24,724 bases of DNA from Thermohalobaculum sp035513135 (GTDB taxonomy: Bacteria; Pseudomonadota; Alphaproteobacteria; Rhodobacterales; Rhodobacteraceae): positions 1 to 24,724 of the forward strand of contig DATKCQ010000037.1 of assembly GCA_035513135.1 (NCBI GenBank), written 5' to 3'. The notes beneath the pieces are model-generated. The model saw nothing but the letters and a program-made list of their open reading frames with translations. It did no database searches and was not told the origin of the DNA. Below are positions 1 to 6,887 of the stretch, piece by piece. A program made the position numbers and the translations under genes. Within the stretch, counting starts at the first letter, position 1. Each line of letters begins with the position of its first letter.

Positions 1-257
1 TGATCATCTCCGACTACCGGCTGGGCAGCGGCGAGACCGGGATCGAGGCGATCGCCCGGCTGCGCGGCGCCTTCGGCGCGGCGATCCCGGCCTTCCTGAT
101 CAGCGGCGACACCGCGCCCGAGCGCCTGCGCGACGCGCGCGCGCAAGGCATCCACCTCTTGCACAAGCCGGTGCCGCCGATGCGGCTCAGGGCGATGCTC
201 GCTCAATTGCTGAAGCCGCGCAGCGCGGCGCAGGCCACCTCGCCCGCGGCGCAATAG
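1..257 (+). CDS. C-terminal receiver domain of a hybrid sensor histidine kinase (partial)
   Basis: The gene enters from the left edge and is read in the frame starting at base 3, ending at TAG 255-257. The visible 84 residues are the second half of a CheY-like receiver. The phosphoacceptor Asp lies in the SDYRL segment, the switch Ser/Thr in LISGDT and the conserved Lys in LHKPV. An Ala/Pro/Ser-rich tail follows. A receiver ending the protein, with no output domain after it, is typical of hybrid histidine kinases, although a stand-alone response regulator cannot be excluded because the start is missing. The gene faces the NarL-type regulator at 266-931 tail to tail with only 8 bases between stops. 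Such pairs often form one signalling pathway, so this kinase is a reasonable partner for that regulator (inference). Confidence 0.72.
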   Translation, partial: IISDYRLGSGETGIEAIARLRGAFGAAIPAFLISGDTAPERLRDARAQGIHLLHKPVPPMRLRAMLAQLLKPRSAAQATSPAAQ

Positions 258-269
258 CCGCCGGGCTAT
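254..269. terminator. small palindrome holding both convergent stop codons
   Basis: Arms ATAGCC (254-259) and GGCTAT (264-269) flank a GCCG loop. The TAG stop of the plus-strand gene (255-257) and the TAG stop of the minus-strand gene (266-268) lie one in each arm. There is no T-run on either side, so it would be at most a weak bidirectional hairpin. Confidence 0.35.
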
Positions 270-931
270 CGACCCGCATCGTTGCGCGGTCCGAGGCCGC
301 GCGCGCCGGCCGCGATCACCGCCTCGGTGCGGTTGCTGACCCCGAGCGCCCTGAGGATCGCGGTCACGTGGTTCTTCACCGTCGGCTCGGCGACGCCGAG
401 CGCGCGGCAGATCGCCTTGTTGCTCTTGCCCTGCATCATCAGCGCCAGCACCTGCATCTGCCGCCCGGTCAGACCCGGCGCGGCGGTTGGGGGTGGCGCG
501 GCCGGCCGGGGCGGCGCGGCCGGCGCCGGCCGCGGCCGGCCGAAGATTTCCGGCGGGACGTAGACGCCGCCCGAGAGGATCAGCCTGAAGGCGCCCAGCA
601 TCACCGCGCGCTGCGCCGATTTGGGGATGAACCCGACCGCGCCGAGCTCGAGCGCCCGGGTGATATCCTCGCGGTCGCTGCTGACCGAGAGAACCACCAC
701 GGAGATCGCCGGATGGCGTTCGCGCAGCTCGGCGAGCACCTCGAAGCCGCTGCGGTCGGGCAGGTAGAGATCGAGCAGGACCAGCTCGAGGTCCGGGTTC
801 TCCTCGACGCTGCGTATGGCCCGGCCCGAATCCGGCGCCTCGACGATCTGCGCGCCGGCGCCGAGCTCCGTCAGCACGCCGCGCAGCGCCTCGCGGATCA
901 GCACGTGGTCGTCGACGACGAGGATCTTCAT
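266..931 (-). CDS. NarL/LuxR-family two-component response regulator
   Basis: This is a cytoplasmic DNA-binding response regulator of about 221 residues. The receiver occupies residues 1-120: acidic pair D7/D8, phosphoacceptor D54 in LLDLYLP, switch Ser near 82-84 and K104 in FIPKSA. A Pro/Ala-rich linker at about 135-155 precedes a LuxR-type helix-turn-helix (LTGRQMQVL, then SNKAICRALGVAEPTVKNHV). The start is placed at the ATG 929-931 because MKILVVDDH is the canonical receiver opening; an in-frame start at 961 would only add a non-homologous extension. It lies tail to tail with the hybrid kinase fragment at 1-257, its likely phosphodonor. The target genes are unknown. The domain combination matches regulators of alcohol-oxidation or general stress genes, but nothing here decides between them. 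Confidence 0.93.
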   Translation of the reverse strand: MKILVVDDHVLIREALRGVLTELGAGAQIVEAPDSGRAIRSVEENPDLELVLLDLYLPDRSGFEVLAELRERHPAISVVVLSVSSDREDITRALELGAVGFIPKSAQRAVMLGAFRLILSGGVYVPPEIFGRPRPAPAAPPRPAAPPPTAAPGLTGRQMQVLALMMQGKSNKAICRALGVAEPTVKNHVTAILRALGVSNRTEAVIAAGARGLGPRNDAGR

Positions 932-1220
932 CGGGGCACCCTGTCCAGCCGCCCCGAGCATACTTCAGGACCAGGACCAAAGCACGTCCCCGCCAGGCGT
1001 CGCCGCCCGGACATGGCCTTGCCGTGCAAGGGCTTGACCGCCGGGCGGGCGCGGGCGCGACCTTTGTCCCGGGACTCCCGAAGGATTCACCGCGCGCGCC
1101 CCGCCCGGCAGTCTTGCGGCCAAAGCCGATCTGCGCCGGCCCGACCAGCGCGGGTCGCGCCAGCCAGGGGCTGCCGAAGGCGATGGTGCCCGACGGCGGC
1201 TGCAGACAGTGGAGGAACCC
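932..1220. other. intergenic region between divergent genes, no clear element
   Basis: This gap of 289 bases separates the response regulator (-) from the exported-protein gene (+). It should hold both promoters, but I see no convincing -35/-10 pair. The GGAGG at 1211-1215 is the ribosome binding site of the rightward gene. A CGGGGC (932-937) / GCCCCG (951-956) inverted pair lies just before the regulator's start codon. Confidence 0.4.
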
Positions 1221-1871
1221 ATGATGCGACTTGCACCCACGCTCCTTGGCTTCGCCGGCCTGCTCGCGGCGAGCGCGACGTTCGCGCTTGCGGGCACGGC
1301 GGGACCAATCGAGGAATCCGACGTGACGACGCACCGCTCGCAAGGCGAGGTCAGGACCATCGAGGGGGCCAGGGCGCGGCTCTCGCGCACCGCCGGGGGG
1401 ATCTTCGTTGCTCTCGAGACCGCGGGCCTGACGCCCGGCCACGCCTACACGCTGCTGTTGGCGGTGATGAACGATCCCGGCGCCTGCGAGTCGACCCCGT
1501 GCGCGCCGTCCGACGTGGTGGGGCGCACCGCCGAGGTCAAGGCGGACATCGTCGGCGACGCCGACGGGGTCATCGTCGGCGAGGACGGCATGGCCCGCTT
1601 CGCCAGCTTCCTGCCCGCCGGCGCGCTGCCCAAGGCCTGGTTCGGCAACGGCCTGACCAACCCGGAGGGCGCCGAGGTCCACCTGGTGGTCAACGACCAC
1701 GGGCCGTTCCTGCCCGAGCGCGGGGCGGAGATGCTCACCACCTACCGCGGCGGCTGCGCCGACGAGAGCGTCCCCGGGGCCTTCCCCGACACGGCCAAGG
1801 CGGACGGCGCGCCCGGCCCGAACACCTGCCGGATGGTGCAGGTGGCGATCTTTGCGCCCGCGAACATGTAG
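1221..1871 (+). CDS. exported protein of unknown function
   Basis: The product is about 216 residues and I do not recognise its family. It opens with a signal peptide: two Met, Arg, then a hydrophobic Leu/Ala stretch to about residue 25 with an Ala-Leu-Ala-Gly cleavage region. The mature part is mostly beta-like and acidic, with Gly/Asp turns and four cysteines in two pairs (ACESTPC; GGC then NTC). These could form disulfides in the periplasm or outside the cell. The start is the ATG at 1221 because GGAGG at 1211-1215 sits 5 bases before it; an upstream GTG at 1209 overlaps that site. The ATG at 1224 is also possible. The gene stands alone, divergent from the response regulator, which might control it (inference only). 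Confidence 0.75.
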   Translation: MMRLAPTLLGFAGLLAASATFALAGTAGPIEESDVTTHRSQGEVRTIEGARARLSRTAGGIFVALETAGLTPGHAYTLLLAVMNDPGACESTPCAPSDVVGRTAEVKADIVGDADGVIVGEDGMARFASFLPAGALPKAWFGNGLTNPEGAEVHLVVNDHGPFLPERGAEMLTTYRGGCADESVPGAFPDTAKADGAPGPNTCRMVQVAIFAPANM

Positions 1872-1910
1872 CCGGGCCCGCGGCGCGCGGCGCCGCAAGG
1901 CTGCAGGGTG

Positions 1911-1933
1911 AGGGCCGCCCTCGTGGCGGCCCT
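1911..1933 (+). terminator. GC-rich hairpin after the exported-protein gene
   Basis: A perfect 9-bp stem (AGGGCCGCC 1911-1919, GGCGGCCCT 1925-1933) with loop CTCGT lies 40 bases past the stop codon at 1871. No T-run follows; the right arm instead runs into a 12-bp tandem repeat. It is probably an intrinsic or Rho-assisted terminator. Confidence 0.45.
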
Positions 1934-1964
1934 CGTGGCGGCCCTCGTCGCGGCCCTCGTCGCG
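1917..1964. repeat. four tandem copies of a 12-bp unit, non-coding
   Basis: The unit is GCCCTCGTGGCG in copies 1 and 2 and GCCCTCGTCGCG in copies 3 and 4, end to end. It lies in the convergent gap between genes ending at 1871 (+) and 2016 (-). Because each copy can pair with complementary parts of its neighbour, the array can fold into alternative hairpins. Confidence 0.85.
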
Positions 1965-1986
1965 CGACCGCGGCAACGATCGGTTG

Positions 1987-2007
1987 GAGCGCGCGCGGCG
2001 CGCGCTC
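1987..2007 (-). terminator. perfect inverted repeat after the permease gene
   Basis: Arms GAGCGCGCGC (1987-1996) and GCGCGCGCTC (1998-2007) meet at a single central base, 8 bases past the stop codon of the leftward permease gene. The stem is strong but has no T-run, so intrinsic termination is uncertain. Confidence 0.45.
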
Positions 2008-2015
2008 GAATGCCA

Positions 2016-3707
2016 CTACTTCATCAGCGAGACGGCCGGCGCGCCGAACAGCCGCAGCACCAGCTGGAACAGGATCAGCGCCGCCGCCACCACCAGCATG
2101 ATGCACACCGAGAACGCCGCCGCCTGGTTCTGGTTGCCCGCATCGTCAAGCAGGAGCACCGAGACGGCGGCAAGCTGCGTCGACGGGCTGATCAGGAAGA
2201 TCACGGCCGAGAGCGTCACCATGCTGCGCACGAAGAAGAACACGCCGACGCTCACCACCGACGGCCAGATGATCGGCAGGGTGACCCGGCGCATGGTGCG
2301 CAGGAAGCTGGCGCCGAGCGAGGTCGATGCCTCGTCCAGCGTGTCGCTGATCTGCTTGACGCTGGTGGTGGCGATCAGGAACCCCTGCGCGTGGTAGTGG
2401 TAGACGTTGCAGATCGCCAGGATGAGCAGCGTGCCATAGATCAGATACACCGGGTTGGCCGGGTCGTTGAAGGCGAGGATGTAGCCGAGCCCCAGCACCA
2501 TGCCGGGCACCGCCGCCGGCAGGATGGAGAGGAAATAGAGGCAGCGCGTGAACCAGTTGCGGTACTTGTGCACGACATAGGCGCCGATCAGCACGAAGAA
2601 GATCCCGATCACCGCCGCCATCAGCGACACCCAGATGCTGGTCCACAGCGGCTGCAGGCCGTTCTGCACGTCGAACTCGTAGTGCTTGAGGCTCGGGCTC
2701 ATGTTGTAGGGCCACAGGGTGGCGAAGCTGGCGAAGACGACGATGCCGACCACGGCCAGGATGCCGCCGCACACCAGCGAGGCGTAGCCCAGCATGAGCG
2801 CGTCGAAGCGGCGGCTGCGCCCGATCGCGAGCGGCTGGTAGCGGTCGCCGATCACCGAGAAGCTGCGCCGGGCCACCCAGCGCTCGACCAGCACGGCGAG
2901 CGCCGCCGGGACCAGCAGGATCATGCCGATCACGGCGCCCATCTCGAAGTTCGCCTGACCCGAGACCTGGTTGTAGATCTCGGTCGCCAGGACGCTGTAG
3001 TCGCCGCCGATCACCATCGGGTTGCCGAAGTCGGTGATGACAATGGTGAACACCACGAAGATGGCCGACATCAGCCCGTACTTGGTCGACGGCAGCGTGA
3101 CGGTGAAGAAGATGCGCCGGCCCGTGGCGCCGAGCATCCGCGCGGACTCGTAGTGCCGCGCATCGCCGACCGCCAGCGCCGCCGAGAGGATCAGGAAGGC
3201 GTGGGGAAAGCTGTAGAACACGTCCGAGATGACGATGCCCCAGAACCCGTAGATGTCGATGCCGAGATCGAAGGTGCGGTTGATCAGGCCGTTGCGCCCG
3301 AGCAGGAACAGCACGCCCAGCGCCTGCACCAGCGACGGCGCGAACAGCGGCATCAGCGCGATGAGCCGGAACGCCCCCTTCAGCGGCATCGCCGAGCGGT
3401 TCATCGCATAGGCGAAGCCATACGCCAGCACGATGGTGATCGCCGTCGCGCAACTCGCCACCGACAGGCTGTTGCGGACGATCTGGACGAACTTCGGCTC
3501 CTCGAGATAGCGCACGTAATTGCCCAGCCCGAGGCCGTCCGGGGTCGAGAAGCTCATGATCAGGATGCTCGACAGCGGAAACAGCACGAAAACGAGCAGC
3601 GGCACCGCCACCAGCACCGCCAGCATCGCCGGCACCGCCCGGTCGATGTCGAGCCCGGGGGAAAGCCGGCCCGCCCGCGTCGGCGCCTGCGTCGGCGCCT
3701 GTGTCAC
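2016..3707 (-). CDS. ABC importer permease, fused two-domain (PhnU/AfuB-like)
   Basis: This inner-membrane permease has 563 residues and carries two binding-protein-dependent permease domains in one chain, about residues 70-280 and 340-550, with roughly twelve hydrophobic segments. Each half has an EAA-type loop (SARMLGATGRRIFFTVTLP, and DEASTSLGASFLRTMRRVTLP) that docks on the ATPase. Fused permeases of this size are usual for iron(III) and 2-aminoethylphosphonate-type importers. The GTG start (3705-3707) overlaps the ATPase stop in GTGA, so translation is coupled. Residues 2-10 contain a short QAPT duplication from a 12-bp direct repeat. It is the last gene of the leftward operon (binding protein, ATPase, permease). 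The substrate is not set by this subunit; context points to a phosphorylated organic compound. Confidence 0.93.
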   Translation of the reverse strand: MTQAPTQAPTRAGRLSPGLDIDRAVPAMLAVLVAVPLLVFVLFPLSSILIMSFSTPDGLGLGNYVRYLEEPKFVQIVRNSLSVASCATAITIVLAYGFAYAMNRSAMPLKGAFRLIALMPLFAPSLVQALGVLFLLGRNGLINRTFDLGIDIYGFWGIVISDVFYSFPHAFLILSAALAVGDARHYESARMLGATGRRIFFTVTLPSTKYGLMSAIFVVFTIVITDFGNPMVIGGDYSVLATEIYNQVSGQANFEMGAVIGMILLVPAALAVLVERWVARRSFSVIGDRYQPLAIGRSRRFDALMLGYASLVCGGILAVVGIVVFASFATLWPYNMSPSLKHYEFDVQNGLQPLWTSIWVSLMAAVIGIFFVLIGAYVVHKYRNWFTRCLYFLSILPAAVPGMVLGLGYILAFNDPANPVYLIYGTLLILAICNVYHYHAQGFLIATTSVKQISDTLDEASTSLGASFLRTMRRVTLPIIWPSVVSVGVFFFVRSMVTLSAVIFLISPSTQLAAVSVLLLDDAGNQNQAAAFSVCIMLVVAAALILFQLVLRLFGAPAVSLMK

Positions 3708-4756
3708 GGTGCGCTCTCCTCGAACTCGTGGATCGAATCCGCGGGGATGCGCACGGTCAGCCGGGCCCCGTGCGCCAGGCCGTCGGGCTTGCCGCGCAGC
3801 TCGACCAGCAGCTTCTGGTCGTCGAGCGCCAGCGTGATGCGGGTGATGCTGCCCAGATACACCACCTTCTCGACGGTGCCCACGGCGATGCCCGCGCCGT
3901 CGCCGTCATCGCCTGCCCCGCCCGCGCCGACCAGCTCCACGTGTTCCGGCCGGATGCCGATGAAGCGCCGCGCGCCGGGTGCGCCGGGTGCACCGGGCCC
4001 GCCGCACACCGCGCCGATGCCGCCGCCGGGCGCCATGCGCAACACGTTCATGCGGCCGATGAACTCGGCGACGAAGCGGCTGGCGGGCCGCTCGTAGAGC
4101 TCGGCGGCGCTGCCGGTCTGATCGATGACGCCCTCGTTCATCACCACGATCCGGTCGGCCATCTCCATCGCCTCGTCCTGGTCATGCGTGACCATGATCG
4201 TGGTGATGCCGAGCTTGCTCTGCAGGTCCCGGATCTCGCCGCGCAGGTCCTCGCGCACCTTGGCGTCCAGCGCCGACAACGGCTCGTCGAGCAGCAGCAT
4301 TGCGGGCTCGGCCGCCAGCGCGCGGGCCAGGGCGACGCGCTGCTGCTGCCCGCCGGAGAGCTGGTGCGGCAGCTTGTGCGCCTGGTCCTCGAGATGGATC
4401 AGCGCCAGCAGCCCGGCGACGCGCTCCTGCATCGCGTCGCGCCGCCAGCCCCGGCACTCCAGGCCGTAGGCGATGTTCTTCGCCACCGTCATGTTGGGAA
4501 ACAGCGAATACGACTGGAACACCACGCCGAAGTTGCGCAGCCGCGCCGGAACCTCGGAGAGATTCCGGTCGCCGAGCCGAATCTCGCCCTCGTCGGGGGT
4601 CTCCAGCCCGGCCACGACGCGCAGGAGCGTGGTCTTGCCGCACCCCGACGGCCCGAGGAAGCAGACGAACTCGCCCTCCTCGACCTCCAGGCTGACGCCG
4701 CGCAGCGCCGTGACCGACCCGAAACGCTTGGTGATGTTGCGCAGGCGGAGAAACAT
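3704..4756 (-). CDS. ABC importer ATP-binding protein (PhnT/PotA/FbpC-like)
   Basis: This is the cytoplasmic ATPase of the importer, about 350 residues. The nucleotide-binding domain (about residues 1-235) shows Walker A GPSGCGKTT, the Q-loop region, signature LSGGQQQRVALARA, Walker B LLLDEP, a D-loop and switch His in VTHDQDEA. The C-terminal third is a TOBE-like regulatory domain containing a Gly/Ala/Pro-rich insertion (near GAPGAPGA). I choose the ATG at 4754-4756, where homologous sequence (FLRLRNITKRFG) begins. A TTG at 4787-4789 would extend it by 11 residues but falls inside the intercistronic hairpin. The stop overlaps the permease GTG start by 4 nt. With its neighbours it forms a complete importer. 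Confidence 0.92.
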   Translation of the reverse strand: MFLRLRNITKRFGSVTALRGVSLEVEEGEFVCFLGPSGCGKTTLLRVVAGLETPDEGEIRLGDRNLSEVPARLRNFGVVFQSYSLFPNMTVAKNIAYGLECRGWRRDAMQERVAGLLALIHLEDQAHKLPHQLSGGQQQRVALARALAAEPAMLLLDEPLSALDAKVREDLRGEIRDLQSKLGITTIMVTHDQDEAMEMADRIVVMNEGVIDQTGSAAELYERPASRFVAEFIGRMNVLRMAPGGGIGAVCGGPGAPGAPGARRFIGIRPEHVELVGAGGAGDDGDGAGIAVGTVEKVVYLGSITRITLALDDQKLLVELRGKPDGLAHGARLTVRIPADSIHEFEESAP

Positions 4757-4789
4757 GGGCGCGCGGCTCTCTCGCGGGGGAAACGACAA

Positions 4790-4822
4790 GGCCCCCGGCA
4801 GATCCCATATCTGCCGGGGGCC
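4790..4822. promoter_or_regulatory. strong intercistronic stem-loop between binding-protein and ATPase genes
   Basis: The arms at 4790-4803 (GGCCCCCGGCAGAT) and 4809-4822 (ATCTGCCGGGGGCC) form a perfect 14-bp stem with a 5-base loop. It lies 13 bases past the binding-protein stop codon. On the transcribed minus strand TTGTCGTTT follows, a poor T-tract. Known importer operons use such structures to protect the binding-protein mRNA and reduce downstream expression, giving more binding protein than membrane parts. That role here is inferred. Confidence 0.8.
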
Positions 4823-4835
4823 CCGGGTTCGTCAA

Positions 4836-5849
4836 TCAGCGTTCGATCTCCGCCTTCCATTTGGTCAGGATGCGCTCCTTGTTCTGCGCCGACCACGCGA
4901 AGTCCATCGGGTAGAGAACGCTCGACACGTCGGCCGGCAGCCCGGCCGCCAGCACCTCCGCGGTGGGCTCGGCGCCGGGAACCGAGGACATGGCGGCGCG
5001 CTCGCCATACAGCCTGGCCGCGTCGAGCGTCAGCAGCCAGTCCAGGAACTTCCTGACGTCGTCCTTGTTCTGCGAGGTCCTCATCAGGGCGCTGACCTCG
5101 AGCTCGTAGCCCGCCCCTTCGCTGGGGATCACCAGCGTGATGGGATAGCCCTCCATGATCTGCTTGACGGCGCTGAACGCGAACGAGGCGCCGATGGCAT
5201 ACTCGCCGGCGCTCGCCACCTTGCACGGCTTCGAGCCGGACTTGATGTACTGGGCGATGTTCTTGTCGAGCTCCTTGAGGAACTTCCAGCCCTCTTCCTC
5301 GCCCTTCATCTGCAGGATCGCCGAGATCTGCAGGTAGCCGGTGCCCGAGCTCGCCGGGTTGGGCATGACCACCCGCCCCTTGTAGACTGGGTTGAGCAGG
5401 TCCTCCCACGAGGTCGGCATGGGCAGGTCGTTCTTCTCCAGGATCTCGTTGTTGACGCAGAAGCCGGCGAGGTAGCCCGTCGTCGCGAACCAGCGGCCCT
5501 GCGCGTCCTTGAACGCCGGCTTGACCTTCTCGAGGCCCTTCGGCTCGTAGGGCTCGATCATCTCGAGGATCCTGGGATCGGCCATGTGCGTCACGGCCCA
5601 GCCCCAGATCACGTCGTGCCGCGGGTTGCTCTTCTCCGCGAGGATGCGGGCGCCCAGGTCACCGGTGGACAGTCGCAGGAGGTTCACCTTGATGTCCGGC
5701 TCGGCCTTCGCGAAGGCCTCGAGATAGACGCGGACGTCGTCCTCCTCGAGCGAGGTGTAGGCGGTGATCTCGCCCGCCCCGGCCGCCCCCGACAGCAGCA
5801 GCGCCGCGGCGAGGCTGCCGCCCGCCAGATGCTTCACGATTCTTTTCAT
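4836..5849 (-). CDS. periplasmic substrate-binding protein, PhnS/AepX-like (family 1)
   Basis: The 337-residue periplasmic receptor of the importer has a signal peptide of about 25 residues (basic start, Ala/Leu-rich core, cleavage near GAAGAGE). The mature chain begins ITAYTSLEEDD, the fold of iron(III)- and 2-aminoethylphosphonate-binding proteins. PASSGTGY at about residues 170-177 resembles an anion or phosphonate loop. The Tyr pair that binds iron in FbpA-type proteins is not evident, which favours an organophosphorus ligand over iron. The start is ATG 5847-5849, with GGGAGGG about 7 bases upstream. It is the first gene of the leftward operon and lies opposite a G1P dehydrogenase operon. 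The ligand could therefore be 2-aminoethylphosphonate or a glycerol-phosphate-type compound; sequence cannot decide. Confidence 0.88.
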   Translation of the reverse strand: MKRIVKHLAGGSLAAALLLSGAAGAGEITAYTSLEEDDVRVYLEAFAKAEPDIKVNLLRLSTGDLGARILAEKSNPRHDVIWGWAVTHMADPRILEMIEPYEPKGLEKVKPAFKDAQGRWFATTGYLAGFCVNNEILEKNDLPMPTSWEDLLNPVYKGRVVMPNPASSGTGYLQISAILQMKGEEEGWKFLKELDKNIAQYIKSGSKPCKVASAGEYAIGASFAFSAVKQIMEGYPITLVIPSEGAGYELEVSALMRTSQNKDDVRKFLDWLLTLDAARLYGERAAMSSVPGAEPTAEVLAAGLPADVSSVLYPMDFAWSAQNKERILTKWKAEIER

Positions 5850-6010
5850 CGATAGCCCTCCCTGCGACGGACCTGTCGATGGCCGCCGGCTGTTTGTTCC
5901 AATCGAGCACCCCCTCCTGCGCCGAGCGAGCGCATAGGCGGCGCGCCCGTGTCGGCACGGGAAAACGGCGAGCTCGCCCGAGGGCGCGGCTCTCCCGATG
6001 CTGGACGCTC

Positions 6011-6040
6011 AATCTAGCCGCCTCGTTGTGCAAAGTGCAA
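6011..6040 (-). promoter_or_regulatory. candidate promoter of the leftward ABC importer operon
   Basis: Read on the minus strand, TTGCAC (6035-6040) and TAGATT (6011-6016) are 18 bases apart, matching 4 of 6 bases at -10. The -35 box lies inside the left arm of the large palindrome, so repressor binding would block it. The 5' leader would be about 150 nt. Confidence 0.5.
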
Positions 6041-6062
6041 CATTTTTGTTGACTTTGGCACA
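6027..6062. promoter_or_regulatory. large palindromic operator in the divergent importer/catabolic promoter region
   Basis: Left arm TGTGCAAAGTGCAACA (6027-6042) and right arm TGTTGACTTTGGCACA (6047-6062) are inverted copies around TTTT; only one inserted base in each arm breaks the symmetry. It lies between the two divergent operons, overlaps -35-like boxes in both directions and stands out as AT-rich. The DeoR/GlpR-type gene at 8991-9806, last in the rightward operon, is its most likely binder (inference). Confidence 0.7.
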
Positions 6063-6077
6063 GTGATTGCGTGGTAG
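6049..6077 (+). promoter_or_regulatory. candidate promoter of the rightward TIM-barrel/G1P dehydrogenase operon
   Basis: TTGACT (6049-6054) is a good -35 hexamer inside the right arm of the palindrome. With a 17-base spacer the -10 would be TGGTAG (6072-6077), which is weak. The position fits repression by the palindrome's binding protein. Confidence 0.4.
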
Positions 6078-6094
6078 TTTCACCGCTCCGCCGC

Positions 6095-6136
6095 GTCTGC
6101 CGGAGCACGTCTGCCGGAGCACGTCTGCCGGAGCAC
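6095..6136 (+). repeat. three perfect 14-bp tandem repeats in the leader, each with a GGAG motif
   Basis: GTCTGCCGGAGCAC occurs three times in a row, ending 6 bases before the ATG at 6143. Each copy contains GGAG, the Shine-Dalgarno core; the last (6130-6133) is 9 bases from the start codon. Copy-number change by slippage would alter leader length but leave the proximal ribosome binding site. Confidence 0.9.
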
Positions 6137-6142
6137 TGGGCC

Positions 6143-6832
6143 ATGGACTTCATCCTGATGCTGACCCGCGAAGACCGGACGGTCGAGGACTGCCTCGAGG
6201 TGCTCGAGCTGGTCCGGCCCCTGAATCTCCGGCATATCGGGTTCAAGGACGTGGGCGTCGAGATGAAGACGCTGCGCACCCTGACCGAGCGGATCAAGGC
6301 GACCGGCGCGACCGCCTATATCGAGGTGGTGAGCACCACGGCCGAGTTGGCGCGCCGGTCGATCCGCGCGGCGGCGGAAATTGGCGTCGACCGCGTCACC
6401 GGCGGCCAGGAGGTCGACTTCGCCCTCGACCTGCTGGGGCCGGCCGGCATCGGCTACTACCCCTTCCCGGGCCGGCCCGCCGGCCACCCGACCCGGCTCG
6501 GCGGCACCGCCGAGACGATCGCCCGGGACTGCCGCCGAATGCGCGCCGCCGGCTGCGCGGGCGTCGACCTGCTGGCCTATCGCGCCACCGAGGCCGATCC
6601 GCTGGACCTGGTCCGCGCCGCCCGCGCCGCCCTCGACGGGGGCTACCTGATCGTTGCCGGCAGCATCGACTCGCCCGAGCGGATCGGCGCGCTGGCCGCG
6701 GCGGGCGCCGATGCCTTCACCATCGGCACGGCGATCTTCAATGCCTCGTTCTCGCCGACCAAGGGGTCGATCTGCTCGCAGCTCGAGGACGTGCTGCAGG
6801 CCTGCGAGGCGGCGCACGGGGCGACGGCTTGA
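6143..6832 (+). CDS. TIM-barrel protein of unknown function (HisA/phosphate-binding barrel-like)
   Basis: The product has 229 residues and I cannot assign a named family. It looks like a (beta/alpha)8 barrel: regular strands such as HIGFKDVG, AYIEVVS, VDRVTGG, GIGYYPFPG, VDLLAYR, LIVAGSI and AFTIGTA alternate with helices. The end (LIVAGSIDSPERI, then GADAFTIGTAIF) matches the C-terminal phosphate-binding half of HisA/HisF and ribulose-phosphate-binding barrels. The conserved-looking KD (IGFKDVG), E in IEVVS and YRATEAD are candidate active-site residues. The ATG at 6143 is chosen because GGAG lies 9 bases upstream and a GTG at 6071 would translate the repeats. It is the first gene of an operon with G1P dehydrogenase, HAD phosphatase and DeoR regulator, so it probably acts on a phosphorylated intermediate (inference). 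Confidence 0.8.
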   Translation: MDFILMLTREDRTVEDCLEVLELVRPLNLRHIGFKDVGVEMKTLRTLTERIKATGATAYIEVVSTTAELARRSIRAAAEIGVDRVTGGQEVDFALDLLGPAGIGYYPFPGRPAGHPTRLGGTAETIARDCRRMRAAGCAGVDLLAYRATEADPLDLVRAARAALDGGYLIVAGSIDSPERIGALAAAGADAFTIGTAIFNASFSPTKGSICSQLEDVLQACEAAHGATA

Positions 6833-6887
6833 GGCGCGCGGCCGGCGGGCCTGCATGCCGGCGGACGCGCATGACCGGGGCAGCCCG

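Noticed and set aside
1917..1964. The 12-bp tandem array as a CRISPR array
   Set aside because: The units are end to end with no spacers, are far shorter than CRISPR repeats, and no cas gene is near.
1908..4097. A long open frame of over 700 codons on the plus strand, rich in His, Arg, Gln and Asp
   Set aside because: It runs antisense to the permease and ATPase genes, whose translations show complete family motifs. High GC removes stop codons from the opposite strand, and its composition is that of a shadow frame.
4757..4789. An upstream TTG start for the ATPase gene
   Set aside because: It would place the start inside the intercistronic hairpin and add 11 residues without family resemblance. 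ATG 4756 fits homologues better.
4836..5849. Iron(III)-binding protein of a siderophore-independent iron importer
   Set aside because: The overall fold is shared with iron receptors, but the paired tyrosine iron ligands are not evident and the neighbours are phospho-metabolite genes; it is kept only as an alternative.
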